A DNA stretch of 64,000 bases from Marinobacter excellens HL-55 (GTDB taxonomy: Bacteria > Pseudomonadota > Gammaproteobacteria > Pseudomonadales > Oleiphilaceae), in the NCBI GenBank assembly GCA_001314845.1, contig LJZQ01000013.1:1-64000 (forward strand). The letters are read 5' to 3'. Positions 24,748-36,136 of the stretch are shown here, in pieces. Position numbers and translations under genes: made by a program. The notes under the pieces were generated by a model that worked only from the letters and a program-made list of their open reading frames with translations, was not told the DNA's origin and searched no databases. Position 1 is the first letter of the stretch; every line of letters starts with the position of its first letter.

Positions 24748-27745
24748 CCGGCAGTTTGATCAAGCGGGTGCATACGGACGGAATCACCAGCAAAGTCAGC
24801 ACGGTGGACGCCAGCAGGCCAGAGATGATCGCCCAGGCCATGGGTGGCCACAGGGTGGAGCTGGAGAACGCTAGGGGCAACAAGCCAGCCACAGTGGTCG
24901 CAGTGGTGAGCAGGATGGGTCGGGTGCGTCGTTCAACGGCGGTTCTGACCGCATCACGAATCGCCCTGCCCTTCTCCAGCTCACGATCCATCACATCCAG
25001 CAGCACGATGGCATTGTTCACCACGATGCCCACCAGCGCGATCACTCCCAGCAGCGACTGAAAGCCGAACGGCGACCCCGACAACACCAGGCCGGGGAAG
25101 ATGCCCACGGTCGCCAGCGGCACCGTCAGCAGGATAATCCCGACCCGCCGGAACGAGTTGAATTGCAGCAGCAGGAAGAACAGTAGTAACAGCATGCCGA
25201 TGGGCGCGGCTGTCAGCAGGGCGGTGTTGGCATCATTGGAACCTTCCGCATCACCACCCATTTCCAGTCGAGTGCCCGCGGGCAAAGGCTGTTGCGCCAG
25301 TGCGGCATCCAGGCCGTCGAGAACCTGGCTGAAGCTGAAGCCGGCATCCAGATTGGAGCTAACGGTATTCACCCTCACCCCGTTACGCAGGTATCTGGCC
25401 GCAGGCTCCCAGGTGGTCTCTACCGTGGCGACGGCAGACAGCGGGATGGCATCACCCTGGTCGTTATAGGTGTTAACGGACAACAGCCGTGACAGCGACA
25501 ACGACGTCCCTTCCCGGGATCGAAGGATCATCGGGATGGGGTCGTCTTCCTGGCGGTAGCGCTCGGCCACCGCACCAAAGCTCTGGCCATACAGGCTCTG
25601 GGCAACGTCAGCCCGGTTCAGGCCATAACGGGCAGCGGTCGCATCATCCACGTTGATGGCGATGCTGGGTACGCCGATATCCAGATCGTGACGCACATCT
25701 ACCGTGCCGTTCACTCCTCGCATCAAGGCAAATAGCTGTTCTGTCGCCCTTGCCCGGGCATCATCATCGGCGTGGTACACCCGCACCTCGACCGGAGCCG
25801 CTCGGGGCGGACCCTGGCCCAGAATACCGACCGACAGATCGACCTCTGGCAGGTGAGCAGCCACTTCTTCCCGAATCCAGGGGATCAGCTCATTGGTGTC
25901 TTCCAGAGTGGGTGTCCGGATAACCAGTCTGGCGCGATTTGGTGCCTGCGGGGAGCGCTGCAGGTTATAGTAAAAGGCCGGGCCTGCGTAGCCGACAAAA
26001 CGATGCACTTCGAGAGTTTCAGGCCGGGTACGTACCGCCCGTTCCAGGCGTTCCGTGACTTCTGCCGTGCGCACCTGATCGGTGCCCTCCGGCATGTACA
26101 GTTCAACAATGACTCTGGGCCGGTCAGCGTTCGGGAAAAACTGCTGGGCCATGAAGGGTGTCATACTCAGGCTCAGAATCACCAACAAGGCACCTGCCAG
26201 CATCAGCCGACCTGGATAACGGAACACCAATCCGCCCAGAAAACGCGCAAGGCCCATCAAGCGGTCACTCTGCACATTCTTTCTCGGCTTGAGGAACCGG
26301 GCCGCCAGCAGCGGCACCGCCGATATCGCCAGCAGATAGCTGACCGACAGTGTCAGCATGATCATCACCGGCACACCACGGGTAAAATCTGCCGCGCCGC
26401 CTTTGGCCATCAGCAAGGGAGCAAAGGCAGCAAGCGTGGTTCCGGTCGAGGCACCAAGAGGCCCAGCGAGCTCACCCACAGCTTTTCGCAAGGCATCAAG
26501 GCGGCGCATCCCCTCATCCAGATGGCCCTGAATATTCTCCACAATCACGATGGCGTTATCGATCAGGATACCCAGCGAAATCACCATGCCGATGACCGCA
26601 ATCTGATGCAGCACTCCGCCACCCAGGTCATACAGCCCAATGCTGATCAGCGCCACCATGGGCAGGATGGACGCCACCAGCAGGCCCATGCGAATGCCCA
26701 TGCCGGTGAACACAACTGCCACGATAATTAGTACCGACAGCACCAGGCTCCAGGCAAGATTGACCAGGCGTTCGGAGACCTTGTCTGGCTGGAAGAACAT
26801 TTCCCGTATTTCGTAGGGGCCGATATCCACTCGCACCTCGTTCAACCGGTCACGGATGCGCTCACCAAAACGGATAGCATCGGTGCTGCCCTCCTCCATG
26901 ATGATCGACAGCAACACCACCCGCTCACCGTCAAACCAGGTTTCTGGCTGGCGCGGCTCTGCCGGCCCTCGCCAGACATCCGCAGCGGCCGCCAGGGGCA
27001 CCTGGGAGCCATCGGGCAAGGCAATGGGCGTCGCCCGGATGTCATCAATATCGGCAAATTCGGTATTGGGCAGAACGGACAGACGTTTGCCATCCACCAC
27101 CACAAAACCACCCGGGATGGTCTGGTTGCGCTGAGCCAGGGTTTCCAGCACACGTTTCGGCGAAATACCCAGGCGAAACAACGCGGCATCGTCCAGGGCC
27201 AGGGTGATCTGTTCATCGGCATCGCCTTCCAGCTCGATCCGGGAGATGCCCTGAATGTCGGAGAGGTTCTGCTTCAGGCGCTCCGCCACTTTCGACAGCT
27301 CGGTCACGGAAGACGATCCACCCACCGCCAGAACCACCGCCGGAATGTCGATCAGGCGGTCATCCAGGGTCATCTGACCGACGTCATCAGGAAAGTCCTG
27401 CCTGGCCCGTTCCATGGCCTGTCGCACCCGGTCCCAGGCGGGATCGGTATCGTAGATGTTGTCTCTGAGTTTGAGTCGAGACAGTGCCACGCCCGTGCGG
27501 GCGGTGCCAAAACTAAAATCCAGCTCTTCTACCTGGCGCAGTTCATCGGTCAGCGGCCGCAGCACCAGCCGCTCCACCGCTTCGGCACTGGCTCCGGGGT
27601 AATTGACCGTGATCATGCCGGCCCGGTACGGAAAGCTCGGATCTTCCTGCCTGGGCATGGTGCTGTAGGCAGCAATCCCTAGCAGGCAAAGCATGGTGAC
27701 CACCATGCCCAGCAGGCGTTGGTAATTGAGCAGTCGGCGGGTCAT
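24719..27745 (-). CDS. RND-family efflux permease
   Basis: A 1008-residue AcrB-type inner-membrane pump with two repeats, each with a large periplasmic loop. Visible features are GILIDNAIVIVENIQGHLDE in the proton-relay region, GIVVNNAIVLLDVMDRELEK in the second half, and the starting segment with PRQEDPSFPYRAGMITVNYP. This proline/tyrosine-rich start is typical of a subgroup of RND pumps distinct from classical AcrB. The start overlaps the adaptor stop (ATGA). No outer-membrane channel gene is present, so TolC encoded elsewhere is likely. Substrates are unknown. Confidence 0.9.
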   Translation of the reverse strand: MTRRLLNYQRLLGMVVTMLCLLGIAAYSTMPRQEDPSFPYRAGMITVNYPGASAEAVERLVLRPLTDELRQVEELDFSFGTARTGVALSRLKLRDNIYDTDPAWDRVRQAMERARQDFPDDVGQMTLDDRLIDIPAVVLAVGGSSSVTELSKVAERLKQNLSDIQGISRIELEGDADEQITLALDDAALFRLGISPKRVLETLAQRNQTIPGGFVVVDGKRLSVLPNTEFADIDDIRATPIALPDGSQVPLAAAADVWRGPAEPRQPETWFDGERVVLLSIIMEEGSTDAIRFGERIRDRLNEVRVDIGPYEIREMFFQPDKVSERLVNLAWSLVLSVLIIVAVVFTGMGIRMGLLVASILPMVALISIGLYDLGGGVLHQIAVIGMVISLGILIDNAIVIVENIQGHLDEGMRRLDALRKAVGELAGPLGASTGTTLAAFAPLLMAKGGAADFTRGVPVMIMLTLSVSYLLAISAVPLLAARFLKPRKNVQSDRLMGLARFLGGLVFRYPGRLMLAGALLVILSLSMTPFMAQQFFPNADRPRVIVELYMPEGTDQVRTAEVTERLERAVRTRPETLEVHRFVGYAGPAFYYNLQRSPQAPNRARLVIRTPTLEDTNELIPWIREEVAAHLPEVDLSVGILGQGPPRAAPVEVRVYHADDDARARATEQLFALMRGVNGTVDVRHDLDIGVPSIAINVDDATAARYGLNRADVAQSLYGQSFGAVAERYRQEDDPIPMILRSREGTSLSLSRLLSVNTYNDQGDAIPLSAVATVETTWEPAARYLRNGVRVNTVSSNLDAGFSFSQVLDGLDAALAQQPLPAGTRLEMGGDAEGSNDANTALLTAAPIGMLLLLFFLLLQFNSFRRVGIILLTVPLATVGIFPGLVLSGSPFGFQSLLGVIALVGIVVNNAIVLLDVMDRELEKGRAIRDAVRTAVERRTRPILLTTATTVAGLLPLAFSSSTLWPPMAWAIISGLLASTVLTLLVIPSVCTRLIKLPVSEPENAPA

Positions 27746-28839
27746 CAGCGAACCTCCACCCGGTCACCGTCCACCAGACGGGTGGTACCGGCATACACCA
27801 CCTGATCACCGGCGGCCAGCTCACCGGGATGCACCATCACGCGTTCACCGATAACACGGTCTATCTCCACCGTTACCCGATGAGCAATCGCATCTTCAAC
27901 CCTGAACACACTGGTGCCGGAGTCGTTACGCACCACCGCCAGCAAGGGCACGGTCATGGCAGACGCACGCACCGGCGTGATACCGACTTCTACCGGCTCG
28001 CCAGCACCAAGGGCGTGCACCGGCAAGCTCACCAGAACCGGATGCAGCTCACCACGAATGGAGCTACCCCGGGCGATTTCGATCACGGTGCCGGTTTCCG
28101 GCGCTCGATTGCGATCCTGAACAGACCAGACCGGCAGCTCCTGCCCAACCCGCACATGACTCAGCAAGTGCGCCGGCACCCGAACTTCCACCTCCCGGCC
28201 AAGCGGGGAAGACAAACGCATCACCGGCTGGCCGGCCGATACAAACTCATCCCGCTCTACCAGCAAAGCCTCAACCTGACCGCCGAATGGCGCTTTCAGT
28301 ACACTTTCTTCGAGCAGGCGCGTGGCTTCTGCTAGTGACGCCTCCGCAGTGGCCATGCTGGCTCTCAGGGAATCCCGGCGGGCAGCAATCTGTTCCAGAT
28401 TCTGCTCCGATACCACACCACGCTGATGCAGTCGGCTGGAGCGCTCCCACTCTCTCTGGGCCTGATCAAACTGGGTTCTGAGTTCTTCTATGCGGGCAAG
28501 GGCGGAGTCTCTGGCGGGCTCCAGGGCCGGGTTATAGAGCCGGGCGAGCACATCGCCGGTCTTTACGCTCTGGCCCAACTCGATGGCGCGCTCCCTCAGT
28601 GTACCGCTCACCTGAAACGTGAGTGTTGCGCGCTGGGAAGCGCGCACAATACCGGAGAAGCGCAGCGGGATTTCTTCAATCTCGCCGCCGGTGACTTCGG
28701 CCACACGGACAGACACTGCCTTGTTTTCCAACGAGGTTTCGCCGGTGCTGTCGGTACCACCACGACAACCCGACAGCACCAGAACCGCCAGCACAAGGCC
28801 AACAAAAGTAGATAACACACCGCGCTTGATGAGAGACAT
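27745..28839 (-). CDS. RND efflux periplasmic adaptor lipoprotein
   Basis: A 364-residue membrane-fusion protein. The ATG at 28839 is chosen over the upstream frame because it gives a proper lipoprotein signal (VLVLSGC) with a ribosome binding site. Features are the barrel/lipoyl segment (RASQRATLTFQVSGTLRERA), a central coiled coil (about 110-165) and the LKAPFGGQVEALLVERDEFV lipoyl return. It joins the RND pump to an outer-membrane channel, and its stop overlaps the pump start. A TetR-type regulator is divergent. Confidence 0.88.
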   Translation of the reverse strand: MSLIKRGVLSTFVGLVLAVLVLSGCRGGTDSTGETSLENKAVSVRVAEVTGGEIEEIPLRFSGIVRASQRATLTFQVSGTLRERAIELGQSVKTGDVLARLYNPALEPARDSALARIEELRTQFDQAQREWERSSRLHQRGVVSEQNLEQIAARRDSLRASMATAEASLAEATRLLEESVLKAPFGGQVEALLVERDEFVSAGQPVMRLSSPLGREVEVRVPAHLLSHVRVGQELPVWSVQDRNRAPETGTVIEIARGSSIRGELHPVLVSLPVHALGAGEPVEVGITPVRASAMTVPLLAVVRNDSGTSVFRVEDAIAHRVTVEIDRVIGERVMVHPGELAAGDQVVYAGTTRLVDGDRVEVR

Positions 28840-28926
28840 AAGGTTCAGCCCCTTTCCCTGAAAAGTTGATTGTTGGCCCACCGTCCAGTGGCGGCCGCCG
28901 ATTATTTTCAAACATAATGTCATTCT

Positions 28927-28941
28927 TTGACAAATTGTCAA
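28927..28941. promoter_or_regulatory. TetR-type operator candidate
   Basis: TTGACAAATTGTCAA is a perfect 15-bp palindrome (7-1-7) in the divergent gap between the RND adaptor and the TetR gene. It contains TTGACA on both strands, so a bound repressor would cover both putative -35 regions. Confidence 0.6.
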
Positions 28942-29002
28942 TAATCGGTTTTCATTCACTTTCAGGTATCATGCAGCCAACGCACAGGAAGCCGGGAACA
29001 CG

Positions 29003-29638
29003 ATGAACGAACCCTTGAAGTCACGACGGGAACGGGAAAAGCAGGCAAGGTATGAGGCCATTCTGGACGCCGCTGAACGGGTGTTCTCAGAGAAGGGCTA
29101 TGAGCGTACTTCAATGGACGACATCGCCCGTGTCGCCAGCCTCAGCCGGGCGTTACTGTATGTCTACTTTAAGGACAAAGCGGCGATTCAGCGCGGCATC
29201 ATGTTGCGGGCCGGCCAGAGCCTGGTGGCACGTTTCGAGAACGCCCGCCGTGCGGCCGATTCTGGTTTGGCGCAAATCCGGGCCATGGGTGAGGCTTATT
29301 ATCGATTCTACCTTGAAGAGCCCGATTATTTTTCGGCACTGACCACGGCCGCTACCGTGATCGGCGAGGCGGATGAAGATCAGACCAGAGAAATGCTCTG
29401 CTCCAAGAATGAACTGATGACCCTGATGACCGCCGCCATTCACACCGGCCTTGAGGACGGCACCATGAGCCGCGAACGCATCAGCTCCCCCGCCTACACC
29501 GCACTTTACCTGCGCGGCGCCCTGCACGGCGTGATTATGCTGTGCCAGGCGGAAACCACGCAGACCAGCAGCTTTCCGGCGGATGCGTTGATTCGCCACA
29601 CCATGGACATGCTGACCCGCTCTATCGCCAGCCAGTAA
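29003..29638 (+). CDS. TetR-family regulator of the RND pump
   Basis: A 211-residue TetR protein: N-terminal helix-turn-helix (ILDAAERVFSEKGYERTSMD, then DIARVASLSRALLYVYFKDK, about 20-60) and a helical ligand domain. It is divergent from the adaptor-pump operon with the TTGACAAATTGTCAA palindrome between, so it most likely represses the pump and itself and is released by a pump substrate. The ligand is unknown. Confidence 0.88.
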   Translation: MNEPLKSRREREKQARYEAILDAAERVFSEKGYERTSMDDIARVASLSRALLYVYFKDKAAIQRGIMLRAGQSLVARFENARRAADSGLAQIRAMGEAYYRFYLEEPDYFSALTTAATVIGEADEDQTREMLCSKNELMTLMTAAIHTGLEDGTMSRERISSPAYTALYLRGALHGVIMLCQAETTQTSSFPADALIRHTMDMLTRSIASQ

Positions 29639-29647
29639 CGCCCCAGC

Positions 29648-30988
29648 TCACAACTGGAAATCGTAGATTGAGCCGAGACCCAGAATCCCGGTGAGCTCAT
29701 CCAGTGCCTTGCGCACCTCCTCCAGCAACATCGGGTCGGCCAGGTCCTGTTGATCAAGCTCCGTGCGGTAGTGGGCATTCACCCAGGCAACCAGACGGTC
29801 ATATAGGGCATCGGTGAGAATCACCCCCCGGTTGATGGCGTGCAGTTCCTCATCGTTGAGCACCACGCGCAATCTCAGGCAAGCCGGGCCGCCGCCGTTT
29901 CTCATGGACTGTTTAACGTCAAATACCTCAACATGGGTGATCGGGCCGTCCGCTTTCACCAGTTGATCCAGATAACGGCTCACCGATGCAATCTCCCGGC
30001 ATTCGCCAGGCACCGCCAGCAACATGCCGTCGGGCGTATTCAGCAGTTGACTGTTAAACAGGTACGAGGCAACGGCGTCTGCCATCGGCACGTCAACGGC
30101 AGATACTCTGACCGCCGCCAGTTCTGCGCCGGTCAGGCGGTCGCGTATATCCGCCAGCACCCGATCTTCTTCCAGAAACGCCAGCTCGTGATAGAACAGG
30201 CAGTTGCCATTGCCCACCGCAATCACATCGTTGTGGAACACACCGGCATCGATGGCGGCCGGGTTCTGCTGGGCGAACACAGCATGGCGGTCGGTCAGCC
30301 CGTGCAGCCGGGCCACTGACCGAGACGCTTCCAGGGTTTGCCGGGCCGGATATTTTGCCGGTGCAGGCGCCTGCTCGTTAAAGGCCACCTGGCCGTAGAC
30401 AAACAACTCCACCCCCGGCTCACCATAACGACTGCACAGGCGGGTGTGATTGGCGGCGCCCTCATCCCCGAAATGACTCACCGACGGCAAGGCCGGGTGA
30501 TGGGCAAAATAGCTCTCATCGGTAAAGATCGATTTCAGCGCACGACCGGTGACTTTATGCTCGATGGAACGGTGGAACTTTGCACTCAGGTTGGCCGGGG
30601 TAAAATGCACCCGGTGATCGGCGGTATCGGCGCTGGGCGACACCGTAGCCGCATTGGCCGTCCACATGGCGGATGCCGAAGACACCGCGGCCAGAATCGA
30701 CGGATCGGTCGCCGCTGCACGCTCCAGAATCTGCCGGTCGCTGCCCTCAAAGCCCAACGCTCGCAAAGTCGGAATATGAGGCCGTTCATGGGGCGGCAGA
30801 ATACCCTGCACGTAGCCACGGTCGGCCAGCTGTTTCATCTTGGCCAAGCCTTGCAGGGCGGCCTCTTTGGGGTTGGCCACCGAGTTAACGTTGGATTTGG
30901 ACGCCACATTACCCCAGGACAGGCCCGCGTAGTTATGGGTGGGCCCAACCAGCCCGTCAAAATTCGCTTCAACCGCGTGTTTCACCAT
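29648..30988 (-). CDS. astB: N-succinylarginine dihydrolase
   Basis: This 446-residue enzyme begins with [20 protein letters not shown], the AstB signature, and contains [20 protein letters not shown] and a C-terminal [14 protein letters not shown] segment. It converts succinylarginine to succinylornithine with loss of two ammonia and CO2, the second step of the pathway. The AGGAAAG ribosome binding site supports the start. It is the last gene of the minus-strand ast operon, 14 bases after astD. Confidence 0.95.
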   Translation of the reverse strand: MVKHAVEANFDGLVGPTHNYAGLSWGNVASKSNVNSVANPKEAALQGLAKMKQLADRGYVQGILPPHERPHIPTLRALGFEGSDRQILERAAATDPSILAAVSSASAMWTANAATVSPSADTADHRVHFTPANLSAKFHRSIEHKVTGRALKSIFTDESYFAHHPALPSVSHFGDEGAANHTRLCSRYGEPGVELFVYGQVAFNEQAPAPAKYPARQTLEASRSVARLHGLTDRHAVFAQQNPAAIDAGVFHNDVIAVGNGNCLFYHELAFLEEDRVLADIRDRLTGAELAAVRVSAVDVPMADAVASYLFNSQLLNTPDGMLLAVPGECREIASVSRYLDQLVKADGPITHVEVFDVKQSMRNGGGPACLRLRVVLNDEELHAINRGVILTDALYDRLVAWVNAHYRTELDQQDLADPMLLEEVRKALDELTGILGLGSIYDFQL

Positions 30989-31002
30989 AGCTGGCTTTCC
31001 TG

Positions 31003-32481
<1,479 letters not shown>

Positions 32482-32522
32482 TCATTACCTCCCGGATCGA
32501 AAATTCATTAGTCAGTACAGTG

Positions 32523-33656
32523 TTAATCCTGCCCGTGCCGATTATGATGATTGCGGACTCGGTCAAGAATCCTGTCGTCTTCATCATCCTGCCCTCTCAA
32601 ATTATGGATGGGCGATAAACTGCTTTCCTTCAAGGGGGCAAGGCGAACCGGATCGCCGGATTCCACCTGCAGGGCGTCGGCTACCTCACGGTTAATGCGC
32701 ACCGTGTCTGGCCCTATGCAGTCCATCGGTACGGTGGTCACCCGAAAGTTCCGGAATGAGCGATTGGAGATCATCGCCCTTTGCTCAGGCGGCACCTCCA
32801 GGTTGATCGGTTTACTGACCACCATGGCGTGCCGGTTAATAGACTCCCGCACACTTCGGATGGTGTTAATGAAGGCTTCAACCACCGGCCCGCCGTCAAA
32901 AATATCCACCATACCGTTAAAGTTAAAGCCTTCCGCCTGCAACATCTTCAGAGCCGGGCGGGTGTTTTCATGTACCATTCCGACCACCGCCCTGGCTGCG
33001 TCTGGCAGCATCGGAAGGTAAATCGGGTACTTGGGCATCAACTCGGCAATAAAAGATTTGTTGCCAAGGCCCGAGAGCATGTCGGCTCGAATGAATTCCA
33101 TATCAAAGAACTTGCTGCCCAGCGCATCCCATAGCGGACTCCGCCCTTCTTTATCAGATACGCCTCGCATTTCTGCAATTACTTTGTCTGAGAAATTCTT
33201 GCGAAAATCGTCCAGGTACATGAATCGGCAGCGCGATAAAAGCAAACCATTACCGCCCCCTTTGTAATCGTCCGACAACAGTAGCGAGCAAATTTCAGTA
33301 TGGTCGGTCATGTCGTTGGACAAATGCAGTGTGGGCGTGCGCACGTGCACTCCCAGCTCCCGAGAGGCATTCACCGTCACGCTCAGCCGGTAGTTGTAGA
33401 ACACTTCCTCCAGCCCTACCCGGGCTTCAATCCCGCTAATGCCCACCGTTTTTTTGGCGCGGGTATCTTCCAGAGCAAACAGGTACAGGCCGGCCTCTGG
33501 CGCGCAGCGCTGATTGAAGGAGTCTCGGGTACGTTCGATCTTGCGTTGCAGCAAATCCCGATCTGCCGGCAGGGTGGTCAGGCCTTTCCCTGCGTTCTGG
33601 GCCATTCGGTAGAGATCTTCAAGATCGCCTTCCTGCAACGGGCGGATAACCAGCAT
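32523..33656 (-). CDS. astA: Arginine N-succinyltransferase, beta-type subunit
   Basis: A 377-residue AstA-family protein: LVIRPLQEGDLEDLYRMAQN start, then GLTTLPADRDLLQRKIERTR, typical of AruG/AstA. It transfers succinyl from succinyl-CoA to arginine, the first step. It lies directly behind a second, paralogous subunit, the two-subunit arrangement known from Pseudomonas. The C-terminal 35 residues (GQDDEDDRILDRVRNHHNRH) are charged and longer than usual. Confidence 0.92.
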   Translation of the reverse strand: MLVIRPLQEGDLEDLYRMAQNAGKGLTTLPADRDLLQRKIERTRDSFNQRCAPEAGLYLFALEDTRAKKTVGISGIEARVGLEEVFYNYRLSVTVNASRELGVHVRTPTLHLSNDMTDHTEICSLLLSDDYKGGGNGLLLSRCRFMYLDDFRKNFSDKVIAEMRGVSDKEGRSPLWDALGSKFFDMEFIRADMLSGLGNKSFIAELMPKYPIYLPMLPDAARAVVGMVHENTRPALKMLQAEGFNFNGMVDIFDGGPVVEAFINTIRSVRESINRHAMVVSKPINLEVPPEQRAMISNRSFRNFRVTTVPMDCIGPDTVRINREVADALQVESGDPVRLAPLKESSLSPIHNLRGQDDEDDRILDRVRNHHNRHGQD

Positions 33657-33683
33657 ATTACGCCCTCCCCTGCGTGATGGTTG

Positions 33684-34700
33684 TCATAGCGGCGAGATCC
33701 TTACCGGGTCCCCGGCATTGCGGTTGAGTGCATGCCAGGTGCTCACGGGCACTTTGACTTCGTCGGCCAGGGTTTCCGCAACGGGGGTCAGCAGGCATCG
33801 GAAATCTGCCCCTTCGCCGGCACTGATCAGGCAGGTTTCACCATCGGGCGTTTCGCTGCCGTGCAGGGTTTTGCACTGGCTGGTCACGAGGGTTTTCAGG
33901 CTGTCGGTGCGGACTTCCAGCACTGGCCCGCCGTCGAAGATGTCGACATAACATCCAGGCTGAAAGCCTTCCCGTTGCAGCAGGCTGTAATTGGGCTGGG
34001 TCAGCGGGTGCGCCTCGCCCAGTGCTGCTTGTGCGTCTGTGCTGAGCAAGGTGACGTAAACCGGGTTGGGCGGCATCAGTTCGGCAATGAAGGTTTTGCT
34101 GAGCTGACCGGAGTACTGGTCGGCGGTTTCAAAATCCATGTTGAAGAAGTGGCGGCCCAGGCTGTCCCAAAAGGGGACGCTGCCGTCTTCATGCTGTATG
34201 CCCTGGATTTCAACCACCGTGCGGTTGGTAAACCATTCCCGGTGGCTGGCAATGAACATCATTCTGGCGCGGGAGAGCAATTCGAACGCGGAGGTTTCGC
34301 GCAGTTCGGGTTGCAGGGTGAAGGCGCACAGCAGGGTGAGGTCAGTCAGGGCATGGCTCGGATAGAGCACTTCTACACGACGGGAGACGTTGAGTTCGTG
34401 GGAGGCGTGGATGAGGTTGTCGCGGCGGTAGTTGTAGAACGGTTGGCCGTTGCCTGCCCGGGAGTCTATGCCGGCGGTGCCGGCGAGTTGGCCGGTGTCG
34501 ATGTTTTCGAGTACGAAGATCAGGCGGCGCGGGGTGTTGGCGTCGGTTTTGTCGGCGAAGCTGGTTTGAGAGTGTTGGAGTTTTCGGGCCAGGGTTTCTT
34601 CGATTTTGGGCAGGGTGGACGATAACCTGCCTTTTTGGGCATTGGCCAGTTCCAGAATCTGCTGTAGATCATCCAGCCTGGCTGGTCTTACTTGCCACAT
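33684..34700 (-). CDS. aruF: Arginine N-succinyltransferase, alpha-type subunit
   Basis: A 338-residue AstA paralogue (WQVRPARLDDLQQILELANA start) with MFIASHREWFTNRTVVEIQG in the middle and a PVSTWHALNRNAGDPVRISP end. It is expected to form the heteromeric succinyltransferase with the following gene (27 bases between). It is more diverged from typical AstA than its partner (RLSSTLPKIEETL replaces the usual GLTSLP segment), as seen for AruF of Pseudomonas. A structured repeat element lies upstream, between it and the aminotransferase gene. Confidence 0.88.
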   Translation of the reverse strand: MWQVRPARLDDLQQILELANAQKGRLSSTLPKIEETLARKLQHSQTSFADKTDANTPRRLIFVLENIDTGQLAGTAGIDSRAGNGQPFYNYRRDNLIHASHELNVSRRVEVLYPSHALTDLTLLCAFTLQPELRETSAFELLSRARMMFIASHREWFTNRTVVEIQGIQHEDGSVPFWDSLGRHFFNMDFETADQYSGQLSKTFIAELMPPNPVYVTLLSTDAQAALGEAHPLTQPNYSLLQREGFQPGCYVDIFDGGPVLEVRTDSLKTLVTSQCKTLHGSETPDGETCLISAGEGADFRCLLTPVAETLADEVKVPVSTWHALNRNAGDPVRISPL

Positions 34701-34745
34701 TCAATTACTCCCATAAGGCTATTCCGGAGCATGGCGGCCGGTCCC

Positions 34746-34847
34746 GCACTGGGACTTTCTCTCCGGGAAACGCTACGAGCACATCCATGTGCGCTTCGTT
34801 CAGGCCATCCATGGCCTTCAAGATTCCCGGAGAGAAAGTCCCAGCGC
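34746..34847. repeat. Structured repeat element, copy 2 (about 24-bp arms, two inner hairpins)
   Basis: Arms at 34746-34769 and 34824-34847 pair over 24 bases with one mismatch. The 54-base core holds GCACATCCATGTGC (34779-34792) and GGCCATCCATGGCC (34803-34816), both 6-bp stems with loop CC. Compared with copy 1, at least five arm positions differ and each change is matched on the other arm. It lies between astC and the first astA-type gene inside the operon. Confidence 0.8.
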
Positions 34848-34863
34848 AAGACCTACATCGGCG

Positions 34864-36078
34864 TTATGCCGTCAGCTTTTTAACCGCCGCTTCAAACCGC
34901 TCCAGCGCATCATCAATATCGGATTCCGGGATGATCAGCGAGGGCGCGAGACGCACCACATTGGCACCGGCAATCAGCACCATCACGCCTTCATCCAGAC
35001 CGGCGTTGAGGAAATCTTTGGCTTTGCCCTGCCACTTTTCAGTCAGCACACACCCCAAGAGTAGACCAGCGCCGCGCACTTCGGAAAACACGCCGTAGCG
35101 TTCGCCGATGTCCATCATGCCTTTGCGCAGTTTGTCAGAACGGGCTTTGACGCCTTTCAGAATGTCTGGCTGGCTGACCGTGTCGATGACTTTTTGGGCT
35201 ACGGCGCAGGCCAGGGCATTGCCCCCGTATGTGCTGCCGTGGGTTCCGACGCCCAGACTTTTGGCAGCTTCGGCGGTGGTCAGCATGGCGGCTACCGGGA
35301 AGCCGCCGCCCAGGCCTTTGGCGCTGGTGAGGATGTCTGGCACCACGTTGTACATTTCATAGGCGTACAGGTGACCGGTGCGGCCGACGCCGCTTTGTAC
35401 TTCGTCGAATACCAGCAGGGCGTTGTTGTCGTCGCACAGCTGGCGCAGGCCTTTGAGGAATTCTGGGTCTGCGGGCATTACGCCGCCTTCGCCCTGGATG
35501 GGTTCAACCACCACGGCGCAGGTTTTTTCTTTGGAGATTAATGCTTTTACCGAGTCCAGGTTGTTGAACTCGGCGTGGTGGATACCGCCCGGAGCGGGCT
35601 CGAAGCCTTCCAGGTATTTGGGCTGTCCGCCTACGCTGACGGTAAACAGGGTGCGGCCATGAAAGGAGTTGGTGAACGAGATAATCTCGTGCTTCTCGGG
35701 GCCGTAGTGTTCCCAGGCATAGCGACGGACCAGTTTGAAGGCGGCTTCGTTGGCTTCAGCGCCGGAGTTGGCGAAGAACACGCGGTCGGCGAAGGTCTGG
35801 TCGCACAGGGTTTTGGCCAGGCGCAGGGCGGGCTCGTTGGTCATGACGTTAGACAGGTGCCAGATTTTCTCGGCTTGTTCCTGCAATACGCCCACCAGGC
35901 CAGGATGACAGTGGCCAAGGCTGGTCACGGCTATGCCACCTTGCAGGTCCACAAACTCTCGCCCTTCCTGGTCCCACACGCGAGAACCCTCACCTCGCAC
36001 CGGGATGATATTACCGGGGGCGTAGTTGGGCACCATTACTTCATCAAACAGTTCGCGGGAGACAGGTTCTCTGTTCAT
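34864..36078 (-). CDS. astC: Succinylornithine/acetylornithine aminotransferase
   Basis: A 404-residue class-III aminotransferase with the PLP lysine in DILTSAKGLGGGFPVAAMLT (about residue 250) and VFFANSGAEANEAAFKLVRR. In this context it acts as AstC/AruC on succinylornithine, though such enzymes usually also serve as ArgD in arginine synthesis. It is first in the minus-strand ast operon. The promoter must lie in the 58 bases before it or further upstream, as the preceding gene ends at 36137 on the same strand. Confidence 0.92.
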   Translation of the reverse strand: MNREPVSRELFDEVMVPNYAPGNIIPVRGEGSRVWDQEGREFVDLQGGIAVTSLGHCHPGLVGVLQEQAEKIWHLSNVMTNEPALRLAKTLCDQTFADRVFFANSGAEANEAAFKLVRRYAWEHYGPEKHEIISFTNSFHGRTLFTVSVGGQPKYLEGFEPAPGGIHHAEFNNLDSVKALISKEKTCAVVVEPIQGEGGVMPADPEFLKGLRQLCDDNNALLVFDEVQSGVGRTGHLYAYEMYNVVPDILTSAKGLGGGFPVAAMLTTAEAAKSLGVGTHGSTYGGNALACAVAQKVIDTVSQPDILKGVKARSDKLRKGMMDIGERYGVFSEVRGAGLLLGCVLTEKWQGKAKDFLNAGLDEGVMVLIAGANVVRLAPSLIIPESDIDDALERFEAAVKKLTA

Positions 36079-36136
36079 GGATCTCTCTCAGTGACTCATT
36101 GCTAAGTGACGGGGTGAATGCCCCATAATACGCCAC

